The position numbers and the translations under genes are program-made. Below, piece by piece: positions 42,768 to 50,530 of a stretch of DNA of 64,000 bases. Source of the stretch: JBBQLG01 sp038327655 (lineage in GTDB: Bacteria; Bacteroidota; Bacteroidia; Cytophagales; Spirosomataceae). Where the stretch lies: assembly GCA_038327655.1 (NCBI GenBank), contig JBBQLG010000014.1, forward strand, positions 1 through 64,000. The letters run 5' to 3'. Position 1 is the first letter of the stretch. Each line of letters opens with the position of its first letter. Below the pieces are notes generated by a model. It saw only the letters and a program-made list of their open reading frames with translations. It was not told the origin of the DNA and searched no databases.

Positions 42768-43687
42768 CCTACCTCTTCCTCAGTATTATTCTCTCGGTAG
42801 CCCTGCTGCTCAATTTCCGGCTGTTTCCCCGCTATAACGTCAATACGTTTCAGGCCATCGTTTTCAATTACCCGGTCTGCTTTGTTACCGGATACCTGCT
42901 GCTGCCCGCCGGTCAGTCGTTCAGCATCGACTTTGGCCAAACCTGGACGTGGCTGGCACTGGGGCTGGGCGTTGGCTTTATCATTACATTTCTGCTGTCG
43001 GGGGTGTCTACACAGCGGATGGGTCTTACCGCAACTTCGCTGGCCAATAACCTTTCGTTAGTGATTCCGGTAGGGTTTAGTCTGCTGGTGTTCGGTACCG
43101 CTGGTAAAAGCTTCGATACATTTAACTATTTAGGTCTGCTGCTGGCCGTGATAGCCGTTGGGCTGAGTACCTACAAAAAGGAGCGCACCAAAACGGCGGG
43201 TAGCTTTAGCTGGTACGCGCTCTTGCCACTGGCGGTGTTCCTGTGCTACGGCGCGACGAATACGCTGATCAATTACATGAATATCAACTACATTCCGTCG
43301 GCGGACAAAACGGTAGTCGTCACGCTGACGATGGTACTCGGTGCTATTCTCGCCGGATTGCTGATGCTGGTGGTGCGGTTGGCGCAGGGGAAAGAGACGC
43401 TTGACCGGCGCAGTTTACTTGGTGCCATCACACTCGGCGTACCCAATTTTCTGAGTTTTTATACCCTGCTGCTGGCCCTGTCGGCGTTTAAAGGCAACGG
43501 CGCGTTTGTGTATCCGCTTTACAACATTGGCGTGATTCTACTCACCGCCGGAACAGCCGCCCTGTTTTTCCGCGAGACGTTACTGACGGTCAACAAGATC
43601 GGTCTGGTACTGGCCATCATCGCCATCGGCCTGATTTCGTGGCAGGAACTCATATCCACCCCAAACCGCATCGGCGGACCGCCCTAA
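42764..43687 (+). CDS. EamA/DMT-family transporter
   Basis: 307 residues with ten membrane helices in two EamA-like repeats, for example ATSLANNLSLVIPVGFSLLV and ALSAFKGNGAFVYPLYNIGV. The drug/metabolite transporters export amino acids or other metabolites. It overlaps the restriction gene by 4 bases, though its base composition is host-like. Its last ten codons lie inside a perfect inverted repeat (see 43658). Confidence 0.88.
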   Translation: MTYLFLSIILSVALLLNFRLFPRYNVNTFQAIVFNYPVCFVTGYLLLPAGQSFSIDFGQTWTWLALGLGVGFIITFLLSGVSTQRMGLTATSLANNLSLVIPVGFSLLVFGTAGKSFDTFNYLGLLLAVIAVGLSTYKKERTKTAGSFSWYALLPLAVFLCYGATNTLINYMNINYIPSADKTVVVTLTMVLGAILAGLLMLVVRLAQGKETLDRRSLLGAITLGVPNFLSFYTLLLALSAFKGNGAFVYPLYNIGVILLTAGTAALFFRETLLTVNKIGLVLAIIAIGLISWQELISTPNRIGGPP

Positions 43688-43764
43688 AGGGGCTTACTGG
43701 ATTAGATACAAGTTTCTAAGTAATTGAAGCCCCTTTAGGGCGGTCCGCCGATGCGGTTTGGGGT
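43658..43764. repeat. Perfect 38-bp inverted repeat overlapping the transporter 3' end
   Basis: Arms 43658-43695 and 43727-43764 are perfectly complementary, with a 31-base loop. The left arm begins ACCCCAAACCGCATCGGC and contains the last codons and stop of the transporter gene. The next gene converges from the right, so the hairpin may act as transcription terminator on both strands. It has no poly-T end. Confidence 0.85.
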
Positions 43765-43790
43765 AGGGCCTTCTGTCGTCCCGGTTAGTT

Positions 43791-44318
43791 TCACTCGTCC
43801 GCATTCTTCTTTTTGAAATAGCGCATCATCTCGCCGTAGCCAAGCCCCAAGGCCAAACCCGTCACGGCCTGCGTGATGCGTTTGGCCTTGGTCTCCGTCG
43901 TTTTCGCCGATTCGATCCAGTGGCTGAAGTAGTTCTGGTGGCCTTTGGCCAGCGTCCGAAAAAAAGCCAGGGCGTTCGGTTCATCGGCCAAACAGGCCAG
44001 TAAATCGGCCGACAGCGGCATGGGCGAGTCATCTACGTCCAGTTCGACCCGTACCGTTGCCCCGACCTCTTTGCGAATGGCCCGGCGCATGGTGGCATTT
44101 ACGACTAAGATAAATTCGCCGTCGCCCCTGGGAATTAGGGCTACCCGCTCAATGGGATGGGCATCCAGTGAGCCTTTCACCCGAAACGAGGTTTTGACGG
44201 TCGGCTTGAGCGAATCCGTAACGGCAACCGGAATTTCGATGCCCGTCAGGCCGAGCGTGGCGCCGTTGCTTTTTTCCTGCTCGTCTAATTTCAGGAGTGT
44301 TGCTGTGAAGGTCGGCAT
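43791..44318 (-). CDS. DUF1905/YdeI-like protein
   Basis: 175 residues from ATG 44318; the longer frame lies over the WYL gene. The N-terminal half is a DUF1905 beta-barrel (FTATLLKLDEQEKSNGATLG, SLDAHPIERVALIPRGDGEF) and the C-terminus is the YdeI/OmpD-associated helical end (FFRTLAKGHQNYFSHWIESA, KRITQAVTGLALG). Role unknown. It is adjacent to and co-oriented with the WYL regulator, 14 bases downstream of it. Confidence 0.82.
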   Translation of the reverse strand: MPTFTATLLKLDEQEKSNGATLGLTGIEIPVAVTDSLKPTVKTSFRVKGSLDAHPIERVALIPRGDGEFILVVNATMRRAIRKEVGATVRVELDVDDSPMPLSADLLACLADEPNALAFFRTLAKGHQNYFSHWIESAKTTETKAKRITQAVTGLALGLGYGEMMRYFKKKNADE

Positions 44319-44332
44319 CGCGTAAATCCAAT

Positions 44333-45364
44333 TTAGTACCGCGCCAGGGTTACCCGCAGCGACTCGGCCAGTTCCAGCACCAAGCTCTGAGGTTGTAGTA
44401 CGGTCAGGTGTTCGCCATAACTGCGCAGGTGCATCAGCAGGTCGCGGTTGGGAGCCAGCCGCAACCGCACCACACACTCATTATCGGTATCGCTGACGAT
44501 TTCCTGCGTCTGGTGAATAGGCTTAGCCTTCACGTACCGACCAAACAGGGGCGAAAACGATAGCACTATCTCCTCCACCGGGCCGCTACTGTCTGTGATG
44601 CCGTAGATGTGCTCGAATAGTTCGCTCACGCTCGTCAGCACCGCCGGAGGTACCTGACAGGGTTCGTCCGAAATCGCCAGATCGCTCATGCGGTCGAGGG
44701 CGAAGGTGCGCTCCCGTCCGGTGTTTTCATCGTAGCCAATCACGTACCAGCTATCGCCCACCTCGCGCAGTAAAATGGGGTGCAGGGCGCGCAGTTTGGG
44801 CATTTCGGTGAGTTGCGTGACCTCCGACAGTTCATGTTTCCGGTAGCGGAAAAGCACCTGCCGGTTCTGGTTCACGGCCCGGATTAACACGGGAACGTAC
44901 TGCCGGTTGCCGCCCATGATTCGTTCTTCCACATACACCACCCGGCGCGTCGGGGCGGCACCGGTGCTTTCGTCACGTTTTACTTCCCGGATAATGTCCA
45001 AACTCTGCCGCACCCGTTGCAGGGCGTTATCGAGTTCATTGGCGACGGAGGCTCCCTGCGTGGCGGCCAATACGTCCCGCGCCTGCTCCATGGCTTCCAT
45101 GTCGTCGGGCGTAAGCATCAGTTTCAAGAGCCGGAACTGCGGATTGGTGTAATAGTAGCCGTTGCGCCGTTTGTCGTAGGCAATGGGTGCCTCATGGTCT
45201 TCGCGCAGCCGCTGAATGTCTTTTTCGAGCGACGACAGCGACCGGATGCCGCATTTCTCCTGACACAACTCAAATAACTTCTGCTTGGAATACTGACGTG
45301 GATACCGGCTGATAATCTCGTCGATCAGGCGGTAGCGTTGGAAAGCGGATCGGGTGATGGGCAT
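44333..45364 (-). CDS. WYL-domain transcriptional regulator
   Basis: 343 residues. An N-terminal winged helix (SRYPRQYSKQKLFELCQEKCG, SLEKDIQRLREDHEAPI) is followed by a helical middle and the WYL domain (RALHPILLREVGDSWYVIGYDE, GRERTFALDRMSDL) and a WCX C-terminal. WYL proteins often sense nucleotides or ssDNA and commonly control defence or DNA-damage genes. Its neighbours on the right are the PARP block, divergent from it, so it may control that block. A perfect palindrome lies 4 bases upstream of its start. Confidence 0.9.
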   Translation of the reverse strand: MPITRSAFQRYRLIDEIISRYPRQYSKQKLFELCQEKCGIRSLSSLEKDIQRLREDHEAPIAYDKRRNGYYYTNPQFRLLKLMLTPDDMEAMEQARDVLAATQGASVANELDNALQRVRQSLDIIREVKRDESTGAAPTRRVVYVEERIMGGNRQYVPVLIRAVNQNRQVLFRYRKHELSEVTQLTEMPKLRALHPILLREVGDSWYVIGYDENTGRERTFALDRMSDLAISDEPCQVPPAVLTSVSELFEHIYGITDSSGPVEEIVLSFSPLFGRYVKAKPIHQTQEIVSDTDNECVVRLRLAPNRDLLMHLRSYGEHLTVLQPQSLVLELAESLRVTLARY

Positions 45365-45368
45365 GGTT

Positions 45369-45441
45369 TTTTGTCATTCTGAGGGACGAAGGATCTTGGC
45401 GATTCAGTAGCCAAGATCCTTCGTCCCTCAGAATGACAAAA
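45369..45441. repeat. Palindromic intergenic element, copy 3 (divergent, perfectly paired)
   Basis: Arms 45369-45400 and 45410-45441 pair perfectly over 32 bases around a 9-base loop. The core reads GTCATTCTGAGGGACGAAGG, that is a different sequence from copies 1 and 2 but with both arms changed together, which keeps the pairing. It starts 4 bases upstream of the WYL start codon, so it lies in that gene's leader. Confidence 0.88.
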
Positions 45442-45537
45442 ATCAGTAAAAATATTTTCAATAAAAAAGATGAACGGAAAAAGATTACGTCCTTCCGGGT
45501 AGAACTTTGTTCTGTAGATTTTTAAATAACCATCCAA

Positions 45538-46032
45538 ATGAACACACAGCAAGCACTCCGTCCCCAGGCCGATTTTGGACGATTGGCCGTCATTAGCCGT
45601 CAGCCCGAACCCGCCATTGCCGGATTGCTCCGCTGGCAGGAGCCGCTGGCCACGCGCCTGCGTCACCGCCATAACCTGCCGGGCCGGGTGGCCAACCGGC
45701 TGCTGAACGTCGAACTGGGTTTGTTTCTCCTTGCCGATCTGTTGCCGCTGGCCCCCGCCGAAGCCCTGCCGAACCTACTGGCCGGTCAGGGTTGGGTCTA
45801 CCGCGAACGGTCGGTCTGGACACCCCGCCAATACCGCAACCTGAGTCAGGCACGCCGGTTGCTGGCTCCCTACCACGACCGCACCACCTGGCTGAATGCC
45901 TTAGCCAAATACGTGACTCTGCCCTCGACAGTCCGTGCGTTTGCGCCGAACGGTCAGCACCCGTCGGAGCCGGGCCTGCGCCGGTACGATCTGCGCGAAC
46001 GCCAAAGTCTGTTTCAACGCGCCCTGCTGTAG
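45538..46032 (+). CDS. Unknown protein, tandem paralog A, PARP block
   Basis: 164 residues, very rich in Leu, Arg, Ala and Pro. It shares with the next gene a conserved core: VELGLFLLADLLPLAPAEAL, PNLLAG, WTPRQYRNLSQARRLL, TWLNALAKY. No signal peptide or catalytic motif. The family is unknown to me. A one-mismatch -7 box lies upstream (GAACTTTG at 45502-45509). It opens a four-gene same-strand block with the PARP-like gene. Confidence 0.75.
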   Translation: MNTQQALRPQADFGRLAVISRQPEPAIAGLLRWQEPLATRLRHRHNLPGRVANRLLNVELGLFLLADLLPLAPAEALPNLLAGQGWVYRERSVWTPRQYRNLSQARRLLAPYHDRTTWLNALAKYVTLPSTVRAFAPNGQHPSEPGLRRYDLRERQSLFQRALL

Positions 46033-46079
46033 CCTTTTTATCGAATCCCCAAGCCGAACAACCCAAACAACAACTAACC

Positions 46080-46520
46080 ATGAACACGTCCTATCGCCCT
46101 CAATCCCGGTTGATGTACCAGATGCCCACGTCGGCCATCGGTCAGCTTCCATCGTCTTCCCGCCGGACCGCCCTTTCGGCCCGACAGCTCGTCGATGTCG
46201 AACTCGGCCTGTTTCTGCTGGCCCAACTACAGCCCACCGCTCCACCCGATGCCCTGCCCAATTTACTGACGGGCGATCCGGCCAGCTTACGCCATGCTCA
46301 GCAGTGGACGGCCAAACAGCACCGCTACCTGAACCGGGCGCGGCTCCTTCTGGGACATTTTGGGCAGCAAAACACCTGGCTCGACCAGTTAGACCGGTAC
46401 TCTTTAGGGCCACAAGGTCGAAAAGCGTACATCCTCAGCCCCGACCGGACCCACTTCACGGAGAAATCACTGGCGTTTTCGCGGGAAAGAGTAACCCTGT
46501 TGCGGCAGATGCTGGGGTAA
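46080..46520 (+). CDS. Unknown protein, tandem paralog B, PARP block
   Basis: 146 residues from ATG 46080. A longer open frame exists upstream but overlaps paralog A; alignment with A supports this start. Core: VELGLFLLAQLQPTAPPDAL, PNLLTG, WTAKQHRYLNRARLLL, TWLDQLDRY. The positively charged, Trp- and Leu-rich core may fold on nucleic acid or protein, but that is speculative. It precedes the PARP gene by 96 bases. Confidence 0.75.
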   Translation: MNTSYRPQSRLMYQMPTSAIGQLPSSSRRTALSARQLVDVELGLFLLAQLQPTAPPDALPNLLTGDPASLRHAQQWTAKQHRYLNRARLLLGHFGQQNTWLDQLDRYSLGPQGRKAYILSPDRTHFTEKSLAFSRERVTLLRQMLG

Positions 46521-46616
46521 GGGCACAGAACCTTTGCTGGCAACGGCCGTTATCCTGACGGCACCCGGCACACCAGTACCAAACCCCTCAGCAACACTCA
46601 ACCCGGTTACGGAACA

Positions 46617-47972
46617 ATGCTCAACAACCTGTTTCAACGTGTCGCCAACTGGCTGACCGTCAATAACCCGGACCCATCGAAGGCATTACAGCACATGCAG
46701 CCAACGGTTATTCAGCCAACGGTTGCGGTTCCGGCTGCGCTGTCTGTTCCACCCGCCAGGCCGCTGCGAACGGTAAAACTGATTATGGTAACGGCGGAGA
46801 ACAACAACAAAATCTACGAGATGCGGGAGCAGGCCGACGATACCTTCACGGTACAGTTCGGCCGGGTGGGAGCCGCCAAAAGCACGACGACGTACCCCAT
46901 GGCGCAGTGGGATAAGAAATTCCGCGAGAAAGTGGCCAAAGGATACGTCGATCAAACGCACCTCTACGCCGAAAAAGCCCTCGCCACCGATGCCGCTACC
47001 ATTGCCAACCCCGACGTGCGCGGCCTGATGAGCCGGTTGCTGGAATTTGCCAACCAGTCTATCTACCAGAACTACGTGGTTACGGCGCAGGACGTTACCC
47101 GCAAACAGATCGACACGGCGCAGCAACTGCTCGACGAACTGGCCGCGTTGATTGGCGTCGGGCTGGACGTGACCGCTTACAACAGCAAACTGCTGGACCT
47201 GTTTAAGGTAATTCCCCGAAAAATGGGAAAAGTAGGTCAGTACTTAGTGGCCGAACCACCCGCTGCCCCCGACGATCTGCAACCGCTGCACAACCGGTTG
47301 GCCAGCGAACAGGATATTCTGGACGTCATGCGCGGGCAGGTTGAACTGGCGCCGACGGATGCCGACGCCCCACCGCTCACCCTGCTCGAAAGCCTGAACC
47401 TGACCGTTGAGCCGGTGACCGACAAACGGGTGCTGACGCTGATTGAGCGGATGATGGGCCGGGATGCCGACAAGTTCGACGCGGCTTTCAGCGTTCGGCA
47501 GGCGGCTACCCAAACCGCTTTCGAGCAGTACGTTAGCGGGCGGGTAAACCGGAAAACGCAACTACTCTGGCACGGCAGCCGCAGCGAAAACTGGCTCTCG
47601 ATTCTGAAAACCGGCCTGCTGCTCCGGCCGGCCAATGCCGTGATAACGGGTAAAATGTTTGGCTATGGTATCTATTTCGCCGATCAGTTCAGCAAATCGC
47701 TCAACTACACCTCGCTGCACGGGTCGGTTTGGGCCAATGGCAACCAGAAAGAAGCGTATCTGGGCATTTACGACGTCCATGTGGGTCGGCAGATGGTGGT
47801 CACGCAGCACGAAGCAAAATACCAGCAACTGGACGGCAACGGCCTGAAACGGCTCAGCCCCAACTACGATTCGGTATATGCCCAGCGGGGAGTCAGCCTG
47901 CTCAAAAACGAGTTTGTTGTTTATCACCCGGCGCAGTGTACCGTTCGGTATATTGTCCGCATCAAGGTATAA
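46617..47972 (+). CDS. PARP1-like poly(ADP-ribose) polymerase (WGR + regulatory + catalytic domains)
   Basis: 451 residues. Residues ~50-130 form a WGR domain (IMVTAENNNKIYEMREQ, VQFGRVGAAKSTTTYP). Residues ~140-240 match the helical PARP regulatory domain (LMSRLLEFANQSIYQNYVV, RKQIDTAQQLLDELAALIG, VIPRKMG). The C-terminal half is a PARP catalytic domain with the complete H-Y-E triad: His319 (LLWHGSRSENW), Tyr353 (GYGIYFADQF) and Glu432 (LLKNEFVVYHP). The Glu is the elongation residue of true poly(ADP-ribose) polymerases. Full three-domain PARP1-like proteins are rare in bacteria (Herpetosiphon is the known example). It would use NAD+, probably activated by DNA through WGR. Confidence 0.9.
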   Translation: MLNNLFQRVANWLTVNNPDPSKALQHMQPTVIQPTVAVPAALSVPPARPLRTVKLIMVTAENNNKIYEMREQADDTFTVQFGRVGAAKSTTTYPMAQWDKKFREKVAKGYVDQTHLYAEKALATDAATIANPDVRGLMSRLLEFANQSIYQNYVVTAQDVTRKQIDTAQQLLDELAALIGVGLDVTAYNSKLLDLFKVIPRKMGKVGQYLVAEPPAAPDDLQPLHNRLASEQDILDVMRGQVELAPTDADAPPLTLLESLNLTVEPVTDKRVLTLIERMMGRDADKFDAAFSVRQAATQTAFEQYVSGRVNRKTQLLWHGSRSENWLSILKTGLLLRPANAVITGKMFGYGIYFADQFSKSLNYTSLHGSVWANGNQKEAYLGIYDVHVGRQMVVTQHEAKYQQLDGNGLKRLSPNYDSVYAQRGVSLLKNEFVVYHPAQCTVRYIVRIKV

Positions 47973-47975
47973 GAT

Positions 47976-48245
47976 ATGAACCCAGACCTGAAAAAAGTCG
48001 ACCGCAACGCCGTACGCATGGCCGCGACTACGCTGCTGCTGGCCGAGGGCAGCACGACCACGCTGAACGTTAAAAATCACCTCCGCATCCGGGGCTACCG
48101 GGCCTATCAGGCCGAGGTATCGGCGTGGCTCTTCGAGGTGGCGCAGGCCGAAGGCTGGGCCATCAACGACAATGGCACGTTCCGGGTGTACTATTTTCCC
48201 AACTTCACGGGTCTCAAGGTTCCGTTCTCCGGTACGAAACAGTAG
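47976..48245 (+). CDS. Small protein coupled to the PARP gene
   Basis: 89 residues, ATG three bases after the PARP stop, so co-translated with it. The segment TTTLNVKNHLRIRGYRAYQA followed by VSAWLFEVAQAEGW suggests a small winged-helix or helix-turn-helix fold. The end is beta-like (FRVYYFPNFTG). It may be a DNA-binding partner or a target/regulator of the PARP. I do not recognise the family. Confidence 0.7.
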   Translation: MNPDLKKVDRNAVRMAATTLLLAEGSTTTLNVKNHLRIRGYRAYQAEVSAWLFEVAQAEGWAINDNGTFRVYYFPNFTGLKVPFSGTKQ

Positions 48246-48347
48246 CAGGCTGATTACTGGGACGGTTAACCGCACATTCATTAAATCATAACATCGGAAA
48301 GTGGCTGATTCGTCGTAGTATTCGTCGGCACAAAGCAGCCCGACTCT

Positions 48348-49073
48348 ATGAAAAACGTACTTCTTTTAATGACCTTACTCGGTGGTGTTACCGGCGCATC
48401 CGCCCAAGCCGTTAAAACGTCCTCGGCGCAGACCACGCCCAAAGCCGCAGCCGCCGTTGTCTCGACGGCATCCGAAAGCGACGCCGACAAAGCGGGCAAA
48501 GCCCAATTGGTCGAGCGACTGATGACCGAAAAATCGTATCTGTACAGCCAGATCATCGACAAGTGTTTTTACTTCAGGATGTCGCCGACCTGCTGGGCTA
48601 CGTTTAGCGACCCGGCCAACGACACCAAATCCGCCGGTTTCGATGCGGCCGGCTACTTGGTCGGTTCCGCCATCCTGTTCGCAAAAAAAGAGGGACTCGG
48701 CGATCTGACCCTGCTCAATGGCAGTGGTGGTCAGGAGAAAGGTAACCGTCCGCAGATGGATGAAATTGTGGCGAAGCTCCGTCAGAAATTTTCCATGACG
48801 GTAGAAGCCCCCATCAACTGCACCAAAAAAGCCTCCGACTTCGTGACCCGTTACCCCTACGAGGTGATGAAAGTGGTGGGCGAAGATACCTGGTCGCCCA
48901 AGAGTGGAGAAGCGCATTTTACGGTTGTGCTTAGCCCGACGGCCAAAGACATGAGCGTCAAAATCAGCCCCGACGGCAAGAGGTTCACCGTCAGCGGTCC
49001 CGCCTTAGTGGAAGCCTACAGCACCCCCAACAAAATTGCCGCTGGCATGGCACCAGCCAACAAAAACCGGTAA
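48348..49073 (+). CDS. Secreted hypothetical protein
   Basis: 241 residues with a signal peptide (LLLMTLLGGVTGASAQA) and an Ala/Ser/Thr-rich linker. The mature part contains YSQIIDKCFYFRMSPTCWATF, with two conserved-looking Cys, and INCTKKASDFVTRYPYEV. No enzyme motif recognised. Exported; a terminator follows. It is probably independent of the PARP block, 102 bases upstream. Confidence 0.7.
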   Translation: MKNVLLLMTLLGGVTGASAQAVKTSSAQTTPKAAAAVVSTASESDADKAGKAQLVERLMTEKSYLYSQIIDKCFYFRMSPTCWATFSDPANDTKSAGFDAAGYLVGSAILFAKKEGLGDLTLLNGSGGQEKGNRPQMDEIVAKLRQKFSMTVEAPINCTKKASDFVTRYPYEVMKVVGEDTWSPKSGEAHFTVVLSPTAKDMSVKISPDGKRFTVSGPALVEAYSTPNKIAAGMAPANKNR

Positions 49074-49093
49074 AAATCAGCCGCTCTTTCTCA

Positions 49094-49135
49094 GCCCATT
49101 GTTGCCGGAAAACGCTGGCAACAATGGGCTTTTTT
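49094..49135 (+). terminator. Strong Rho-independent terminator
   Basis: Perfect 13-bp stem (49094-49106 with 49117-49129), 10-base loop and six T. Confidence 0.9.
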
Positions 49136-49166
49136 GCGTACCTTAAGGGGTATCAACTACGCGCTC

Positions 49167-49838
49167 ATGTACTACTTTTCCGACGACGAAGACGACCAGC
49201 CCGAGAGCCTTGACGACCGCCTTTGGCACATCCGCTCAGCCCTGTCCACCACCATCGACCTCAGCTTACTCGACCTGAAGGCCTTCCCCGACGAGGTTTT
49301 TGACTACCCGCAGGTGACGGTTTTGCGCATCGGCAGCCTAGTACCACCCGCCAAAATTGCAGATCAGGTCTATAGACGGTTTCTGGCCCAAAACTACCCC
49401 AACTATCCTATTCGGGAGCAGGCAGATGGGTCGGTCCTGATGCAGGATACGCCCGGCTACATAACCATCGACCGCCTGCCCGACCGCATCGGCGAGTTGA
49501 CCAATCTGGTCGAGTTGGATCTCCGGGGTCAGCAGCTCACCCAACTGCCGGAGTCGTTGTGTTCCCTGCCCAACCTGAAACGGCTGTATCTGAGCGACAA
49601 TCAACTCACGACCCTGCCCGTCCGATTCAGCCGATTACGGTCGCTGGTGTGTCTGGAAGTACGCGATAATCCCATTCAGCACTGGCCCGACGGATTCTGG
49701 CAGATGCCGTTCATCGAGAAATACAAAGCCTGGTTGCAGGAAGCCGACGCCCGCGAGTATGCCTTGCAGATGCAAAAAGACTACAAAGCGGCCTATGCTA
49801 TTCGGCAGGAAGCCCTGCGCTGGGGGTTGCATCTGTAA
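49167..49838 (+). CDS. Leucine-rich repeat protein
   Basis: 223 residues from ATG 49167; an upstream TTG frame overlaps the terminator. Three LRR units of the bacterial type follow residue ~115: LTNLVELDLRGQQLTQLPES, LPNLKRLYLSDNQLTTLPVR, LRSLVCLEVRDNPIQHWPDG. The N-terminus is acidic (MYYFSDDEDDQPESLD) and cytosolic. LRR proteins of this kind bind other proteins; the partner is unknown. Confidence 0.85.
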   Translation: MYYFSDDEDDQPESLDDRLWHIRSALSTTIDLSLLDLKAFPDEVFDYPQVTVLRIGSLVPPAKIADQVYRRFLAQNYPNYPIREQADGSVLMQDTPGYITIDRLPDRIGELTNLVELDLRGQQLTQLPESLCSLPNLKRLYLSDNQLTTLPVRFSRLRSLVCLEVRDNPIQHWPDGFWQMPFIEKYKAWLQEADAREYALQMQKDYKAAYAIRQEALRWGLHL

Positions 49839-49932
49839 ATTATCGGGCAGACCAGACAGATTACAGTTCTATTGGTCTGTGAATCATGCGCTCGTCCTAT
49901 ACGCTGGGTTAATAGCTCAACAAGAAATTTGT

Positions 49933-49940
49933 TATCTTTG
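49933..49940 (+). promoter_or_regulatory. -7 promoter element of the DUF433/DUF5615 pair
   Basis: TATCTTTG matches TAnnTTTG exactly and ends three bases before the ATG at 49944. The message would start at or near the ATG (leaderless). Confidence 0.5.
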
Positions 49941-49943
49941 AGT

Positions 49944-50171
49944 ATGAGCGACTATCAGCAATACATCAGTCTGAATCCCGGTATTCGATTTGGCAAACCA
50001 TGCATCATAGGTACCCGCATTACCGTACAGGACATTTTGGGGTGGTTAGCCTCCGGCATGACCACCGACGAAATTACAGAGGACTTCCCGGAACTGACGC
50101 ATAATCACATCCGGGCAGCACTGGCGTTTGCGGCTGATAGTGAACGTCGTACCCGCCTGCTTGTCGCCTGA
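49944..50171 (+). CDS. DUF433 antitoxin
   Basis: 75 residues: PGIRFGKPCIIGTRITVQDI, then LGWLASGMTTDEITEDFPELT, the full DUF433 pattern with a helix-turn-helix for DNA and operator binding. It is followed by the toxin gene with a 1-base overlap (TGATG). An exact -7 promoter lies three bases before the ATG. Confidence 0.92.
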   Translation: MSDYQQYISLNPGIRFGKPCIIGTRITVQDILGWLASGMTTDEITEDFPELTHNHIRAALAFAADSERRTRLLVA

Positions 50172-50506
50172 TGCTCCTTCTGCTTGACGCTAATCTATCA
50201 TACCGTTTAGTGAAGAAATTAGCCGACTTATTTCCTGATTGTCTGCATGTAACGAAAACGGGCTTACCCATTCCCGCCGAAGATATTGACATCTGGCGGT
50301 GGGCACGTTTGCACAACCGGGTAATCGTTACCAACGACGGTGATTATTATCATCTTGCCAATACGTATGGATTCCCTCCCAACGTAGTGCTGTTGCGCAT
50401 GGGCAATAAATCATCGGCCAGTGTCATGGAAATACTGAAAAAGCACTTCGATGACATTCAGAAATTGGATGAGTCCGATGAATATGGGTTGTTGGAGTTG
50501 TATTGA
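50171..50506 (+). CDS. DUF5615 PIN-like toxin
   Basis: 111 residues: LLLLDANLSYRLVKKLADLF, then VTKTGLPIPAEDIDIWRWAR and VIVTNDGDYYHLA, the Asp-rich PIN-like pattern of DUF5615. It is a Mg-dependent RNase-like toxin paired with DUF433. Overlapping start and stop ensure coupled translation. This pairing is well known in bacteria and cyanobacteria. Confidence 0.9.
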   Translation: MLLLLDANLSYRLVKKLADLFPDCLHVTKTGLPIPAEDIDIWRWARLHNRVIVTNDGDYYHLANTYGFPPNVVLLRMGNKSSASVMEILKKHFDDIQKLDESDEYGLLELY

Positions 50507-50530
50507 TAGTCGCCGGTAACCCCGCTATGT

